Assembly (NCBI GenBank): GCA_043101615.1
Contig: JBICID010000134.1
Location: 1 to 24,480, forward strand
DNA from: JBLHKT01 sp043101615
Lineage (GTDB): Bacteria > Planctomycetota > Phycisphaerae > Phycisphaerales > UBA1924
DNA length: 24,480 nt
Direction: 5' to 3'
Shown here: positions 13,805 through 21,579 of the stretch, piece by piece
How the letters are laid out: every line of letters begins with the position of its first letter
Position numbering within the stretch: position 1 is the stretch's first letter
Notes under the pieces: model-generated
What the model was told of the DNA's origin: nothing
The model's input: the letters and a program-made list of their open reading frames with translations, nothing else
Database searches by the model: none
Program-made: the position numbers and the translations under genes

Positions 13805-16800
13805 TCAGCTGCACCCCATGCTGTTCCCGCAGTTCAGGCACTTGTAGCACGTGCCAGAACGCACCGTGATCGTCCCGCACACGTCGCACGGCGGGGCGTC
13901 GCCCGCCGAGTCCAGCGCGATCGAGAGCGTGGACGACTGCGTCACCACCGTCGTCGACTCCGTCACCGTGGCGCTCGCCTTCACCGGACCCTCGCCGGCG
14001 CCACGCACGCCGCCCTCCGGGGCGTGCGCGATCACGCGCGTCGGGGCCGACGTGTCCAGGCGCGGCTTGGCCTCGCTCGTGCTCGCGCCCTTGCCGCCCT
14101 TCCCGCCGCCCTTCGCCTCGACGCCCGCCTCGCTCGGACGCTTCGGCGCGTTCGCCTCACGGTACCCCGGGATGAACTCCATCCCGATCCACCGGAAGAT
14201 GTAGTCCACCAGGCTCTTGGCGAACGGGATCTCCCGGTTGGTCGTCATCCCCGCCGGCTCGAACCGCTGGTGCGTGAACTTGCGCACCAGGCTCTCCAGC
14301 GGCACGCCGTACTGCAGCGCCACCGACGTCGCCGTCCCCAGCGAGTCCATCAGCCCGCCGATCGTCGAGCCCTCCTTCGCCATCGTGATGAACAGCTCGC
14401 CCGGCAGGCCGTCCTCGTAGATGCCGACCGTCAGGTACCCCTCGTGCCCGGCCACGTTGAACTTGTGCGTCTTGCTGATCCGAGTGTCCGGCAGCCGCCG
14501 GCGCATCGGGCGGTGCACGATCTGGATCTCCTTCTCCGCCACGCCGGACGCGTCGCCGTTCGCCGCCGCAGCCGCCAGCGCCGCCGTCTGCGTCGCGACC
14601 TCCTCCAGCGCCGCCGCCTCGTCGTCCGCGTCGATCACCTCGCCCGGGTCGACCTCCTCGTCCGACTTCGAGTTCAGCGGCTGGCTCAGCTTGCACCCGT
14701 CGCGGTACAGCGCGTTCGCCTTCAGCCCCAGCTCCCAGCTCAGCCGGTAGCACGCCTGGATGTCCTCCACGCTCGCGTCGTTGGGCAGGTTGATCGTCTT
14801 GCTGATCGCACCGGTGATGAACGGCTGCGCCGCGGCCATCATCCGGATGTGCCCCGCCGGCTCGATGAACCGCGTCCCCGTCTTCCCGCACGTGTTCGCG
14901 CAGTCGAACACCGCCAGGTGCTCGTCGGCCACGTGCGGCGCGCCCTCGATCGTCTGCGTCCCGCAGATCAGGTCGTTCAGCTCCCCGATCTGCCTGGCGT
15001 TCAGGCCCAGGCTCCGCAGCGCGTTGAACCCGGGGTCCGCCTTCGCCGCATCCGGGTTCACCCCGATCGCCTCCAGCACACGGTCCGGAAGGCTCCACGC
15101 CCCGAACGCGAACCTCAGCTCGAACACCCCCGGCAGCGCGTCCGTGATCGACTGCAGCGCCTCGTCGTCGAACCCGCGGTCCGCAAGCCACTCGCTGAAC
15201 GACACCCCCGGCCCCCCGTCCTCAACCCCCTCGGGCATCGGCACCTCCAGGTGCAGCGTCCCCAGGATGTGACGCAGGATGTCACGCACCTGCTCGTCCT
15301 CGTACCCCAGCGCCTCCAGCGCCGGCTTCAGGGAGGCGTTCGCGATCTTGAAGTACCCGCCCCCCGCACGCTTCGTGAACTTCACCCGCGCAAAGTCCGG
15401 CTCCACCCCCGTCGTGTCGCAGTCCATCAGCAGCCCGATCGTCCCCGTCGGCGCGATCACCGTCGTCTGCGCGTTCCGGTACCCGTGCTTCTCGCCCAGC
15501 TTGAGCGCGTCGTCCCACGCCCGCGCCGCGTGGTGGCCCAGCTCCACCGCGTTCGAGATCGGCACCCCCCGACGCACCAGGTCCAGGTCGATCGGCACCG
15601 GCGCGATCCGAAGGTCCTCGTACTCGCCCGAGTCCCGCGCCACACCGTGCGCCGCACGCCGGTGGTTCCGGATCACACGCAGCATGTCCGCACGGTTCCG
15701 CTCGTACCCCGCGAACGGGCCGTGCTCCTTCGCCAGCAGCGCGCTCGTCGCGTACGACCGACCCGTCAGGATCGCGCTCAGGCACCCGCACACCGCGCGA
15801 CCCGCCTCCGAGTCGTACGGGATGCCCGCCTGCATCAGCATCGCGCCCAGGTTCGCGTACCCCAGCCCCAGCGTCCGGTACGCCCAGCTCAGCTCCGCGA
15901 TCTCGCGCGACGGGAACGCCGCCATCAGCACGCTGATCTCCAGCACCACCGTCCAGATCTCCACGCCGTGCTCGAACCGCGCCAGGTCGAACTCGCGCGT
16001 CCCCGCGTCGTAGAACTTCAGCACGTTCAAGGACGCCAGGTTGCACGCCGTGTTGTCCAGGAACATGTACTCGCTGCACGGATTGCTCGCGTTGATCCGG
16101 CCCGACTCCGGGCACGTGTGCCACGCGTTGATCGTCGAATCGAACTGCACGCCCGGATCGGCGCACCGCCACGCGGCGTACGCGATCTCGTCCCACAGCA
16201 CGCCCGCCGGCATCACCGTCGACACCTCACCCGTCGTCCGCTCGAACGTCTTCCAGTCCTCCCCCGCGTCCACGGCATCAAAGAACGAGTCCGGGATCCG
16301 CACCGAGTTGTTCGAGTTCTGCCCCGACACCGTCTGATACGACTCCCCGTTGAAGTCGTAATCCAGCTTCAGCCCGAGCCGGGCCGCGGTCTCGCCCACC
16401 GTCTCCGGGTCCTTGTCCGAGACACGCTCGCCCCCGATCGCCTTCAGCCCCTCCACCAACGCCGCGACCTTGATCTCCTCGCGCACCTTCCAGTTCACGA
16501 AGGTCCGGATGTCCGGGTGGTCCATGTCCAGGCAGACCATCTTCGCGGCCCGGCGCGTCGTCCCGCCGCTCTTGATCGCCCCCGCCGCCCGGTCCCCGAT
16601 CTTCAGCCAGCTCATCAGGCCCGAGCTCTTCCCCCCGCCGCTCAGCATCTCGTTCTCAGCCCGCAGGTTGCTGAAGTTCGTCCCTGTGCCGCTGCCGTAC
16701 TTGAAGAGACGCGCCTCACGCGTCCACAGGTCCATGATCCCGCCCGCGTTCACCAGGTCGTCGTGCACCGACTGGATGAAGCACGCGTGCGGCTGCGGGT

Positions 16801-17362
16801 GCGTGTACGAATCCTCCGCCAGCCTCGTCTCCCCGGTCGCGTGGTCCGCGATCCAGTGCCCCTGCGCCGGCCCGTTGATCCCGTACGCCCAGTTCAGCCC
16901 CGTGTTGAACCACTGCGGCGAGTTGGGCGCGCACATCTGGTGCACCATCATGTACACCAGCTCGTCGTAGAACGCCTGCGCATCCTCCGCCGTGTCGAAG
17001 TACCCGTGCGTCTCCCCCCAGTGCCGCCAGCACCCCGCCAACCGATGGATCACCTGCCGGGCCGAACGCTCCGGACCCGTCTCCGGCTCGCCATCGGCCC
17101 CGACCTTCACCTTCGCCTTCTCGCCCTCGCGAGACTCCGGAAGCGCGTACGGCTCCTCGAACTGCGGCACCCCAGCCTTGCGGAAGTACTTGGACACCAT
17201 GATGTCCGTCGCGAGCTGACTCCAACTCTCAGGGACCTCCGCGTCGGGCATCTCGAAGACGACCGACCCGTCCGGGTTGGAGATCTTGCTCGAGCGCGTC
17301 GTCCATTCGACAGTGGCGAAGGGGTCCTGACCGTCCTTGGTGAACTTGCGGGTAATCTTCAT
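13805..17362 (-). CDS. nrdJ: Class II (adenosylcobalamin-dependent) ribonucleoside-diphosphate reductase
   Basis: 1185 residues. It converts ribonucleotides to deoxyribonucleotides using a B12-generated thiyl radical, in the cytoplasm. Seen: PHACFIQSV with Cys194 (first redox Cys), the finger loop NPCSE with Asn427, Cys429 (thiyl) and Glu431, the second redox Cys440 in TACNLASLN, the phosphate-binding APTGTIGLLMDCDTTGVEPDF near 640, a TSCPD-type domain (about 1000-1090), and a C-terminal zinc-ribbon/redox tail CDVCG...CYKCLNCGNSMGCS. The start ATG 17362 has GGAA upstream and directly precedes KITRKFTKDGQDPF; an earlier in-frame start would lie inside the terminal repeat of the adjoining element. 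No intein or metal-radical small subunit is present. It lies downstream of dcd on the same strand, with the inverted-repeat element between. Confidence 0.96.
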   Translation of the reverse strand: MKITRKFTKDGQDPFATVEWTTRSSKISNPDGSVVFEMPDAEVPESWSQLATDIMVSKYFRKAGVPQFEEPYALPESREGEKAKVKVGADGEPETGPERSARQVIHRLAGCWRHWGETHGYFDTAEDAQAFYDELVYMMVHQMCAPNSPQWFNTGLNWAYGINGPAQGHWIADHATGETRLAEDSYTHPQPHACFIQSVHDDLVNAGGIMDLWTREARLFKYGSGTGTNFSNLRAENEMLSGGGKSSGLMSWLKIGDRAAGAIKSGGTTRRAAKMVCLDMDHPDIRTFVNWKVREEIKVAALVEGLKAIGGERVSDKDPETVGETAARLGLKLDYDFNGESYQTVSGQNSNNSVRIPDSFFDAVDAGEDWKTFERTTGEVSTVMPAGVLWDEIAYAAWRCADPGVQFDSTINAWHTCPESGRINASNPCSEYMFLDNTACNLASLNVLKFYDAGTREFDLARFEHGVEIWTVVLEISVLMAAFPSREIAELSWAYRTLGLGYANLGAMLMQAGIPYDSEAGRAVCGCLSAILTGRSYATSALLAKEHGPFAGYERNRADMLRVIRNHRRAAHGVARDSGEYEDLRIAPVPIDLDLVRRGVPISNAVELGHHAARAWDDALKLGEKHGYRNAQTTVIAPTGTIGLLMDCDTTGVEPDFARVKFTKRAGGGYFKIANASLKPALEALGYEDEQVRDILRHILGTLHLEVPMPEGVEDGGPGVSFSEWLADRGFDDEALQSITDALPGVFELRFAFGAWSLPDRVLEAIGVNPDAAKADPGFNALRSLGLNARQIGELNDLICGTQTIEGAPHVADEHLAVFDCANTCGKTGTRFIEPAGHIRMMAAAQPFITGAISKTINLPNDASVEDIQACYRLSWELGLKANALYRDGCKLSQPLNSKSDEEVDPGEVIDADDEAAALEEVATQTAALAAAAANGDASGVAEKEIQIVHRPMRRRLPDTRISKTHKFNVAGHEGYLTVGIYEDGLPGELFITMAKEGSTIGGLMDSLGTATSVALQYGVPLESLVRKFTHQRFEPAGMTTNREIPFAKSLVDYIFRWIGMEFIPGYREANAPKRPSEAGVEAKGGGKGGKGASTSEAKPRLDTSAPTRVIAHAPEGGVRGAGEGPVKASATVTESTTVVTQSSTLSIALDSAGDAPPCDVCGTITVRSGTCYKCLNCGNSMGCS

Positions 17363-17373
17363 GATATTCCACA

Positions 17374-17401
17374 GGCACTGGGCACTAGGCACTAGGCACT
17401 A
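17374..17401. repeat. Left arm: four tandem heptamers
   Basis: GGCACTG, GGCACTA, GGCACTA, GGCACTA in direct tandem. The stop codon of the four-helix-bundle gene (TAG, at 17392-17394) lies inside this arm. It is complementary to the arm at 17813-17840. Confidence 0.95.
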
Positions 17402-17775
17402 GACCCGGGGTTACTGACTTTCATTTCCAGACTCTTGATGAGTCCAACTACAATCCGTCCACTCTCATCGACAAGGGCCTGCACGCCCGCATGCTGCTCA
17501 CCCGTCAGGAAGCCAAGGTCGGCCGCGAACTGAAGCTGGGTGTCCACTTCGTACAAGGACCCCCTCGCGAACCGGAGGAATCTCAGGTAGTCCTGCGTCG
17601 ATCCACGTCCGTAGCCCTCCGCGATGTTGCTCGCGATTGAAACCCCCGCACGTCGCAATTGACTCGTGAGCCCGAAACGCTCTTCCTTCGGAAACCCGGC
17701 CGTGAGTCGGTAGATTTCGAGACCAAGCTGTCGAGTTCGCTGCCATGCAATCAGATCTCGATAGGACTGAATCAC
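17392..17775 (-). CDS. Four-helix-bundle protein of the 23S rRNA intervening-sequence (TIGR02436) family
   Basis: 127 residues, typical family length. Seen: SYRDLIAWQRTRQLGLEIYRLTAGFPKEE-type first helix, ERFGLTSQLRRAGVSIASNIAEGYGR (the family signature, helix 2), then DYLRFLRFARGSLYEVDTQLQFAADLGFL (helix 3) and a last helix around VDESGRIVVGLIKSL. The family is found in 23S rRNA intervening sequences and is related to the Avd accessory protein of diversity-generating retroelements; Avd-like proteins bind nucleic acid, so nucleic-acid binding is plausible here. The start is GTG at 17775, with GAGGGTGA upstream. The last codons and the stop are supplied by the left terminal repeat. Lower GC than the neighbours suggests transfer with the element. 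Confidence 0.9.
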   Translation of the reverse strand: MIQSYRDLIAWQRTRQLGLEIYRLTAGFPKEERFGLTSQLRRAGVSIASNIAEGYGRGSTQDYLRFLRFARGSLYEVDTQLQFAADLGFLTGEQHAGVQALVDESGRIVVGLIKSLEMKVSNPGSSA

Positions 17776-17812
17776 GAATACGCTTCACCCTCAACATTCG
17801 GCCTCAAACCAC

Positions 17813-17840
17813 TAGTGCCAAGTGCCTAGTGCCCAGCGCC
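17813..17840. repeat. Right arm: four tandem heptamers, inverted
   Basis: TAGTGCC, AAGTGCC, TAGTGCC, CAGCGCC; read on the other strand from the outer edge these are GGCGCTG, GGCACTA, GGCACTT, GGCACTA, matching the left arm unit by unit from its outer edge (differences in units 1 and 3). In an RNA through both genes the arms could form a 28-bp stem with one mismatch and one wobble or second mismatch. Confidence 0.95.
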
Positions 17841-17842
17841 TT

Positions 17843-18415
17843 CTAATCCACCCGCGGCAGCGTCAGCCCGCTCTGGTCCTGGTACTTCCCAGCCTTGTCC
17901 GCGTAGCTCTGCTCGCAAATCCGGTCCGCCTTCAGGAACACGAACTGCGCGATCCCCTCGTTCGCGTACACCTTCGCCGGCAGCGGCGTCGTGTTCGAGA
18001 TCTCCAGCGTCACCTTCCCCCGCCACTCCGGCTCCAAGGGCGTCACGTTCACGATCAGCCCGCACCGGGCGTACGTGCTCTTGCCCACGCACAGCACCAG
18101 CACGTCACGCGGGATGTCGAAGAACTCCACCGTCTCGCACAGCGCGAACGAGTTCGGCGGGATGATCACGTGGTCCGTCCCGATCGTCTCGGTGTTCACC
18201 GTCACCATCAGGTCGTCGGTGAAGTGCTTGGGATCGACGACCGCGATCCCCCCGGTCTTCGGGGTCGGGGTGAAGATCTTGAACTCGGGGCCGACCCGCA
18301 CGTCGTAGCCGTAGCTCGACACGCCGTACGAGATCGTCCCCGGACGCTTCACGGCGTCCTCGAACGGCTTGATGTCCACGAGCTCGCGGATCTGGGTGTC
18401 GCAAAGGACCGGCAT
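17843..18415 (-). CDS. dcd: dCTP deaminase
   Basis: 190 residues. It deaminates dCTP to dUTP, feeding thymidylate synthesis, in the cytoplasm as a trimer. Seen: SSYGYDVRVGPEF near residue 33, the conserved PPNSFALCETVEFFDIPRDVL strand, the active-site block GKSTYARCGLIVNVTPLEPEWRGKVTLEISNTTPL (catalytic Ser, Arg and Glu), and EGIAQFVFLKAD followed by KYQDQSGLTLPRVD, the short C-terminus of the Dcd family; a bifunctional deaminase/dUTPase of the same fold is possible. ATG 18415 follows CCAGGAG. The gene is upstream of nrdJ on the same strand, so both deoxynucleotide genes were probably one transcription unit before, or despite, the element that now separates them. A good promoter lies about 100 nt upstream. 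Confidence 0.95.
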   Translation of the reverse strand: MPVLCDTQIRELVDIKPFEDAVKRPGTISYGVSSYGYDVRVGPEFKIFTPTPKTGGIAVVDPKHFTDDLMVTVNTETIGTDHVIIPPNSFALCETVEFFDIPRDVLVLCVGKSTYARCGLIVNVTPLEPEWRGKVTLEISNTTPLPAKVYANEGIAQFVFLKADRICEQSYADKAGKYQDQSGLTLPRVD

Positions 18416-18517
18416 GCTCGACTCCTGGTGGCCCCCCGACGGGAACGGGGCGGGCCCGGCTGGGGGCGCGAAACTGCCCCGAAACGGAACTCGGGTTTGT
18501 TCGGGTCCCGCGGAGTG

Positions 18518-18546
18518 ATTCTACCCAGGAAACCCGGACCTGTTCA
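18518..18546 (-). promoter_or_regulatory. Promoter of dcd
   Basis: On the minus strand TGAACA (18541-18546), a 17-nt spacer and TAGAAT (18518-18523), four of six and five of six matches to consensus with ideal spacing. The dcd start codon is about 100 nt downstream. It would also serve the element gene and nrdJ if transcription continues. Confidence 0.55.
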
Positions 18547-18891
18547 TTCTTTGTTCGGACACGCAACAACGCCGTGCCCGACTCCGACCCAGGGGCGGCG
18601 GCCCCTCAGCCAGCGGTTCGGACGCGTTTCACACGCGCACACTCTGTCGGCAGACCGCCCGAGCTCCGCCCGGGACGATCGATCGAGCGGGCGAATCGGC
18701 GGACGCCCGCGCAGGGGCCCCCGGCAGCGTGGAGAAGCTCAACATGTTCCACTGATTGCCGATTCATCGCACCACCCATAGTAGCGTTGGACCGTCGATC
18801 TCCCAAACCTTGTGTGCCTCGTGTGCAGAAGCTGTCGGAAGCGCCCAACTCCTGAACCCGAAACACCTTACGCCAGGGAAAACACACGCCT

Positions 18892-18931
18892 GGGCCCGAC
18901 CTGACACCATATATGGTGCTCCGTCGGGCTC
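18892..18931. promoter_or_regulatory. 14-nt palindrome nested in a 9-pair hairpin; possible NrdR-type box
   Basis: CACCATATATGGTG (18905-18918) is a perfect palindrome. It is flanked by 4-nt unpaired sides and then by GGGCCCGAC (18892-18900) pairing with GTCGGGCTC (18923-18931), one G-U. The centre resembles the NrdR operator consensus as I recall it (ACAC-W-ATATAT-W-GTGT) except at the two W positions. NrdR controls ribonucleotide reductase genes, and nrdJ/dcd lie on this side. Against it: only one box is seen (NrdR sites are usually paired) and it is about 370 nt upstream of the best dcd promoter. The symmetry could equally be a structured RNA or a cruciform. Confidence 0.35.
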
Positions 18932-19424
18932 CTACTCTATCGACCCACGACGTGTTGTGCCATGCGTCAATCAGACATTTCTCCAACTTTCTTCACCCCC
19001 CCTTCACGTTTCACACACCGGCCCGCACCACCACCCGAACAACACGGCGACCCCATCCACCCTCCCCCCGCACCCCCGCCACGCCGGGGCCCGACCCGGC
19101 CCCGATCCCGCATCACGCACCCCACGAAATCCCATGCACTTGAGCACATGGCCCCGCCCCGATCCGCCTCTTCCGTTCAAAACACCCTCAAAGACCGAAC
19201 CGATCCGCCCCCCCACGCTCAAAAAAAACCTGCCCCACAGGCCACGCCTTTCCACACAACCCCGGAACGCCCCGCGAAACCGCTCGTATCATGACCCGTT
19301 CGGCGATCCGCGTGCCAGACGCACGCCTCGCCCCCGCGCCGGGCCCGACCCAACGGAGCCCGACGCCCCGGGCCGGATCCGCCCGGTCGAACCCCCACCC
19401 GCCGCCACGGCAGGAGAGCACGCC

Positions 19425-21416
19425 ATGACACCCGTGCGGACCCTCGCACTCGCGCTCGCCACCCTCGCCGTCGGCGCCTGCGCCAAGAACCAGGCCCCCC
19501 AGCGCCCGCGCACCGTCACCCCCGACGTCGCCGTCTCCACCCCCGCCGTCCTCCGCGGCACCATCGTCAACAACGCACGCTTCAACGGCGTCCTGCCCAG
19601 CCGCATCTCCGGCATCGGCTTTGTCGTCGGCCTCAACGGTACCGGCGGCCTCCAGCTCAACGAGGAGATCATCGCCACCCTCGAACGCATGATGCTCCTC
19701 CGGGGCGTCGGCCAGACCGGCACCTACGCCGGCACCGCCATCGAGGGACGCTCCCCGCGCGAGCTCATCCAGGACCCCAACACCGCCGCCGTCATCGTCG
19801 AGGCCGCCGTCCCGCCCGGCGCCCTCGCCGGCGACTCCTTCGACGTCTACGTCCGCGCCCTCAACGCCACCAGCCTCGAGGGCGGACGCCTCTGGTCCTG
19901 CGACCTCCAGGTCGGCGCCCCCACCCTGCTCGGCCAGGCCCAGGCACGCACCGTCGCCCAGGCCGCCGGCCCCATCTTCATCAACCCCTTCTCCGAGCCC
20001 AACAGCCCCAACGTCGGCGTCTCGCAGACCATCGGACGCATCCTCGCCGGCGGCGTCATGACCGACGACCTCCGCATCGAGGTCATCCTCAACCGCGCCT
20101 CCCACTCCCAGGCACGCCTCGTCACCAGCTCCATCAACTCCTCCTTCCCCAAGGGCCCCCTCGACCGCGACCAGATCGCTCGCGGACGCGACGACCGCCT
20201 CGTCGTCGTCCGCGTCCCACGCCGCTACGCCGACCGACGCGACGACTTCGTCCAGCTCCTGCAGTACACCGTCATCGACCAGACCTACCCCGAGCTCTAC
20301 GCGCGCCGCTTCGCCCAGGCCATGCGCGACAACCCCGCCAACGCCGACCGCTACGCCTGGGCCCTCGAGTCCATCGGCGACCGCGCCCTGCCCTTCATCC
20401 GCGACCTCTACGACATCCAGGAGCCCGCCCCGCGCCTGCGCGCACTCCGCACCGGCGCCCACCTGGGCGACCCCATGGCAGCCGACCCCCTCATCGCCCT
20501 GGCCCGCTCCGGGCCAGCCGACCTCCGCTCCGGCGCCATACGCCTGCTCGAGTACATCGACGCCGGGCCCAAGATCGAGTTCGCCCTCGGCGCACTCCTC
20601 GAGGACGACCTCATCTCCGTCCGCATCGCCGCCTACGAGACCCTCACCGAGCGCGGCGTCAAACGCCGGCGCGAGCAGCTCCAGGCCTACGACAACGCAC
20701 GCCCCGCCGCCGACCGCGCACGCCTCTCCCTCACCGCCATCGAGACCCTCAGCCGCCTCTCCGTCCCAGACGGCACCATCTTCGCCGTCAACCGCCGCCT
20801 CGCAGGCGGCAAGTTCTTCCTCGACCGCATCCCCGTCGGAAAGGGCCTGATCTACATCACCCAGCAGGGCGAGCCGCGCCTCGCCGTCTTCGGCGCCGGC
20901 GAGGGCTTCGCCCCCACCTTCTCCGCCGTCCTCTGGTCCGACCGCTTCATCATCGTCCGCGACGAGGTCGACGGGCCCATACGCCTGTCCTACCGGGCCA
21001 CCGACGGCGCCCCCGCCACCGTCATCAGCGAGGTCCCCGACAGCATCGGCCTGTTCATCCAGATGCTCGCCCACAAGCCCTCGCCCGAGCACCCGCAGCC
21101 CGGGCTCGACATGACCTACTCCGAGATCATCGGCGTCCTCTACCAGCTCAACCAGCTCGGCATCATCGACACCGCCTTCACCACCGAGTTCGACCGCCTC
21201 CAGGCAGAGCTCCGAGAGGCCGCCGGCACCGAGGAGGTCCAGCTCAGGCCCGAGACGCCCGAGGACCAGGAGCCAGTCATCATCCGCGGCTACGACGACC
21301 CCACCCAGGAGCTCACACCCAGACGCGACCAGACCCCCGACTCCCTGCTCGTCCCCCTCGGACCCCCCGCGGGCGAGGGAGCCGACGGCACAGACGGCGA
21401 GGATCCCTCCCCCTGA
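19425..21416 (+). CDS. Lipoprotein with FlgI (P-ring)-like domain and HEAT-like repeats
   Basis: 663 residues. The signal peptide MTPVRTLALALATLAVGAC has a Val-Gly-Ala-Cys lipobox, so it is probably a lipid-anchored periplasmic protein. Residues about 40-260 follow flagellar P-ring protein FlgI: ISGIGFVVGLNGTGG, NTAAVIVEAAVPPGALAGDSFDVYVRAL, SLEGGRLWSCDLQ. Residues about 310-430 are helical pairs like HEAT repeats (ALPFIRDLYD, AADPLIALARSGPADLRSGAIRLLEYI, ISVRIAAYETLTERG). The C-terminal part has strand-rich RLAVFGAGEGFAP and FIIVRDEVDGPIRL segments, then an acidic, Pro-rich tail. FlgI itself is about 350-380 residues and not a lipoprotein. No flagellar gene is nearby. ATG 19425 follows AGGAGAG. 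An in-frame frame extends upstream but lacks coding character. A role in an envelope ring or secretion structure is inference. Confidence 0.75.
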   Translation: MTPVRTLALALATLAVGACAKNQAPQRPRTVTPDVAVSTPAVLRGTIVNNARFNGVLPSRISGIGFVVGLNGTGGLQLNEEIIATLERMMLLRGVGQTGTYAGTAIEGRSPRELIQDPNTAAVIVEAAVPPGALAGDSFDVYVRALNATSLEGGRLWSCDLQVGAPTLLGQAQARTVAQAAGPIFINPFSEPNSPNVGVSQTIGRILAGGVMTDDLRIEVILNRASHSQARLVTSSINSSFPKGPLDRDQIARGRDDRLVVVRVPRRYADRRDDFVQLLQYTVIDQTYPELYARRFAQAMRDNPANADRYAWALESIGDRALPFIRDLYDIQEPAPRLRALRTGAHLGDPMAADPLIALARSGPADLRSGAIRLLEYIDAGPKIEFALGALLEDDLISVRIAAYETLTERGVKRRREQLQAYDNARPAADRARLSLTAIETLSRLSVPDGTIFAVNRRLAGGKFFLDRIPVGKGLIYITQQGEPRLAVFGAGEGFAPTFSAVLWSDRFIIVRDEVDGPIRLSYRATDGAPATVISEVPDSIGLFIQMLAHKPSPEHPQPGLDMTYSEIIGVLYQLNQLGIIDTAFTTEFDRLQAELREAAGTEEVQLRPETPEDQEPVIIRGYDDPTQELTPRRDQTPDSLLVPLGPPAGEGADGTDGEDPSP

Positions 21417-21427
21417 CCACAGATTCA

Positions 21428-21456
21428 CCGACACACGACCCGGAATCAGGTATGAT
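21428..21456 (+). promoter_or_regulatory. Candidate promoter of the SMC gene
   Basis: CCGACA (21428-21433), a 17-nt spacer and TATGAT (21451-21456), four of six and five of six matches to consensus. The SMC start codon lies about 123 nt downstream. Confidence 0.5.
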
Positions 21457-21471
21457 GCCCCCGCTTTGTGA

Positions 21472-21490
21472 CCGGGCAGGGACCGCCCGG
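21472..21490 (+). other. Hairpin in the SMC leader
   Basis: CCGGGC (21472-21477) and GCCCGG (21485-21490) form a 6-pair stem with a 7-nt loop, just after the candidate transcription start. No T-run follows, so it is a leader structure rather than a terminator; it has no known role. Confidence 0.35.
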
Positions 21491-21579
21491 CGGGCCGCAC
21501 GCTCGCGCACGAACGCGCGACACACCGGCGACGCGATCGTTCGCGACACGCCCCGCAGCGACACGGAGGTTGCTCCCAC

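Larger units (their letters stand above)
17374..17840 (-). mobile_element. 467-bp inverted-repeat element carrying a four-helix-bundle protein gene
   Basis: Two 28-bp arms, each of four 7-nt units related to GGCACTA, face each other at 17374-17401 and 17813-17840 (26 of 28 positions complementary) and enclose one small gene. The interior is about 55% GC in four hand-counted blocks (128/230), well below its neighbours. The right end lies 2 nt from the dcd stop codon and the left end 11 nt before the nrdJ ATG, so the element fills the gap between two related genes without breaking either. No target duplication is evident. The architecture resembles 23S rRNA intervening sequences, whose paired ends enclose a four-helix-bundle gene, but here in a protein operon. 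It encodes no known transposase, so the mode of mobility is unknown. Confidence 0.65.
18416..19424. other. 1-kb gene-free region between dcd and the FlgI-like lipoprotein gene
   Basis: Both flanking genes are transcribed away from it. No convincing gene was seen: open frames here lack homology and codon bias. Contents: dcd promoter (18518-18546); AGGGGC-GGCG-GCCCCT hairpin (18591-18606); an AT-richer island at about 18730-19010 with a palindrome inside a hairpin (18892-18931); a C-rich stretch 19010-19200; and an A-run (19223-19230) beside a weak 4-pair stem. A structured RNA in the AT-richer island is possible but matches no family that I can name. Confidence 0.5.

Noticed and set aside
14024..17395. 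1123-codon open frame on the plus strand opposite nrdJ
   Set aside because: It is an antisense shadow: C/G-ending codons on the real strand suppress stops on the other. The product is Arg/Leu/Pro/His-rich with no motif, while nrdJ has all catalytic motifs.
18600..18960. Possible 6S, tmRNA, RNase P RNA or cobalamin riboswitch upstream of dcd/nrdJ
   Set aside because: I looked for the conserved boxes of these RNAs and did not find them; the only structure is the symmetric hairpin listed separately.
18606..18986. 126-codon minus-strand frame upstream of dcd
   Set aside because: Mixed composition, no codon bias, no ribosome site, and it spans the nested palindrome.
19214..19250. Minus-strand terminator candidate with eight T
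   Set aside because: Only a 4-pair CCTG/CAGG stem precedes the T-run, and no minus-strand gene ends nearby.
18756..19424. In-frame extension upstream of the FlgI-like lipoprotein start
   Set aside because: It is Pro/Thr/His-rich, lacks codon bias, and would place a lipoprotein signal peptide in the middle of a protein; the ATG at 19425 has a good ribosome site.
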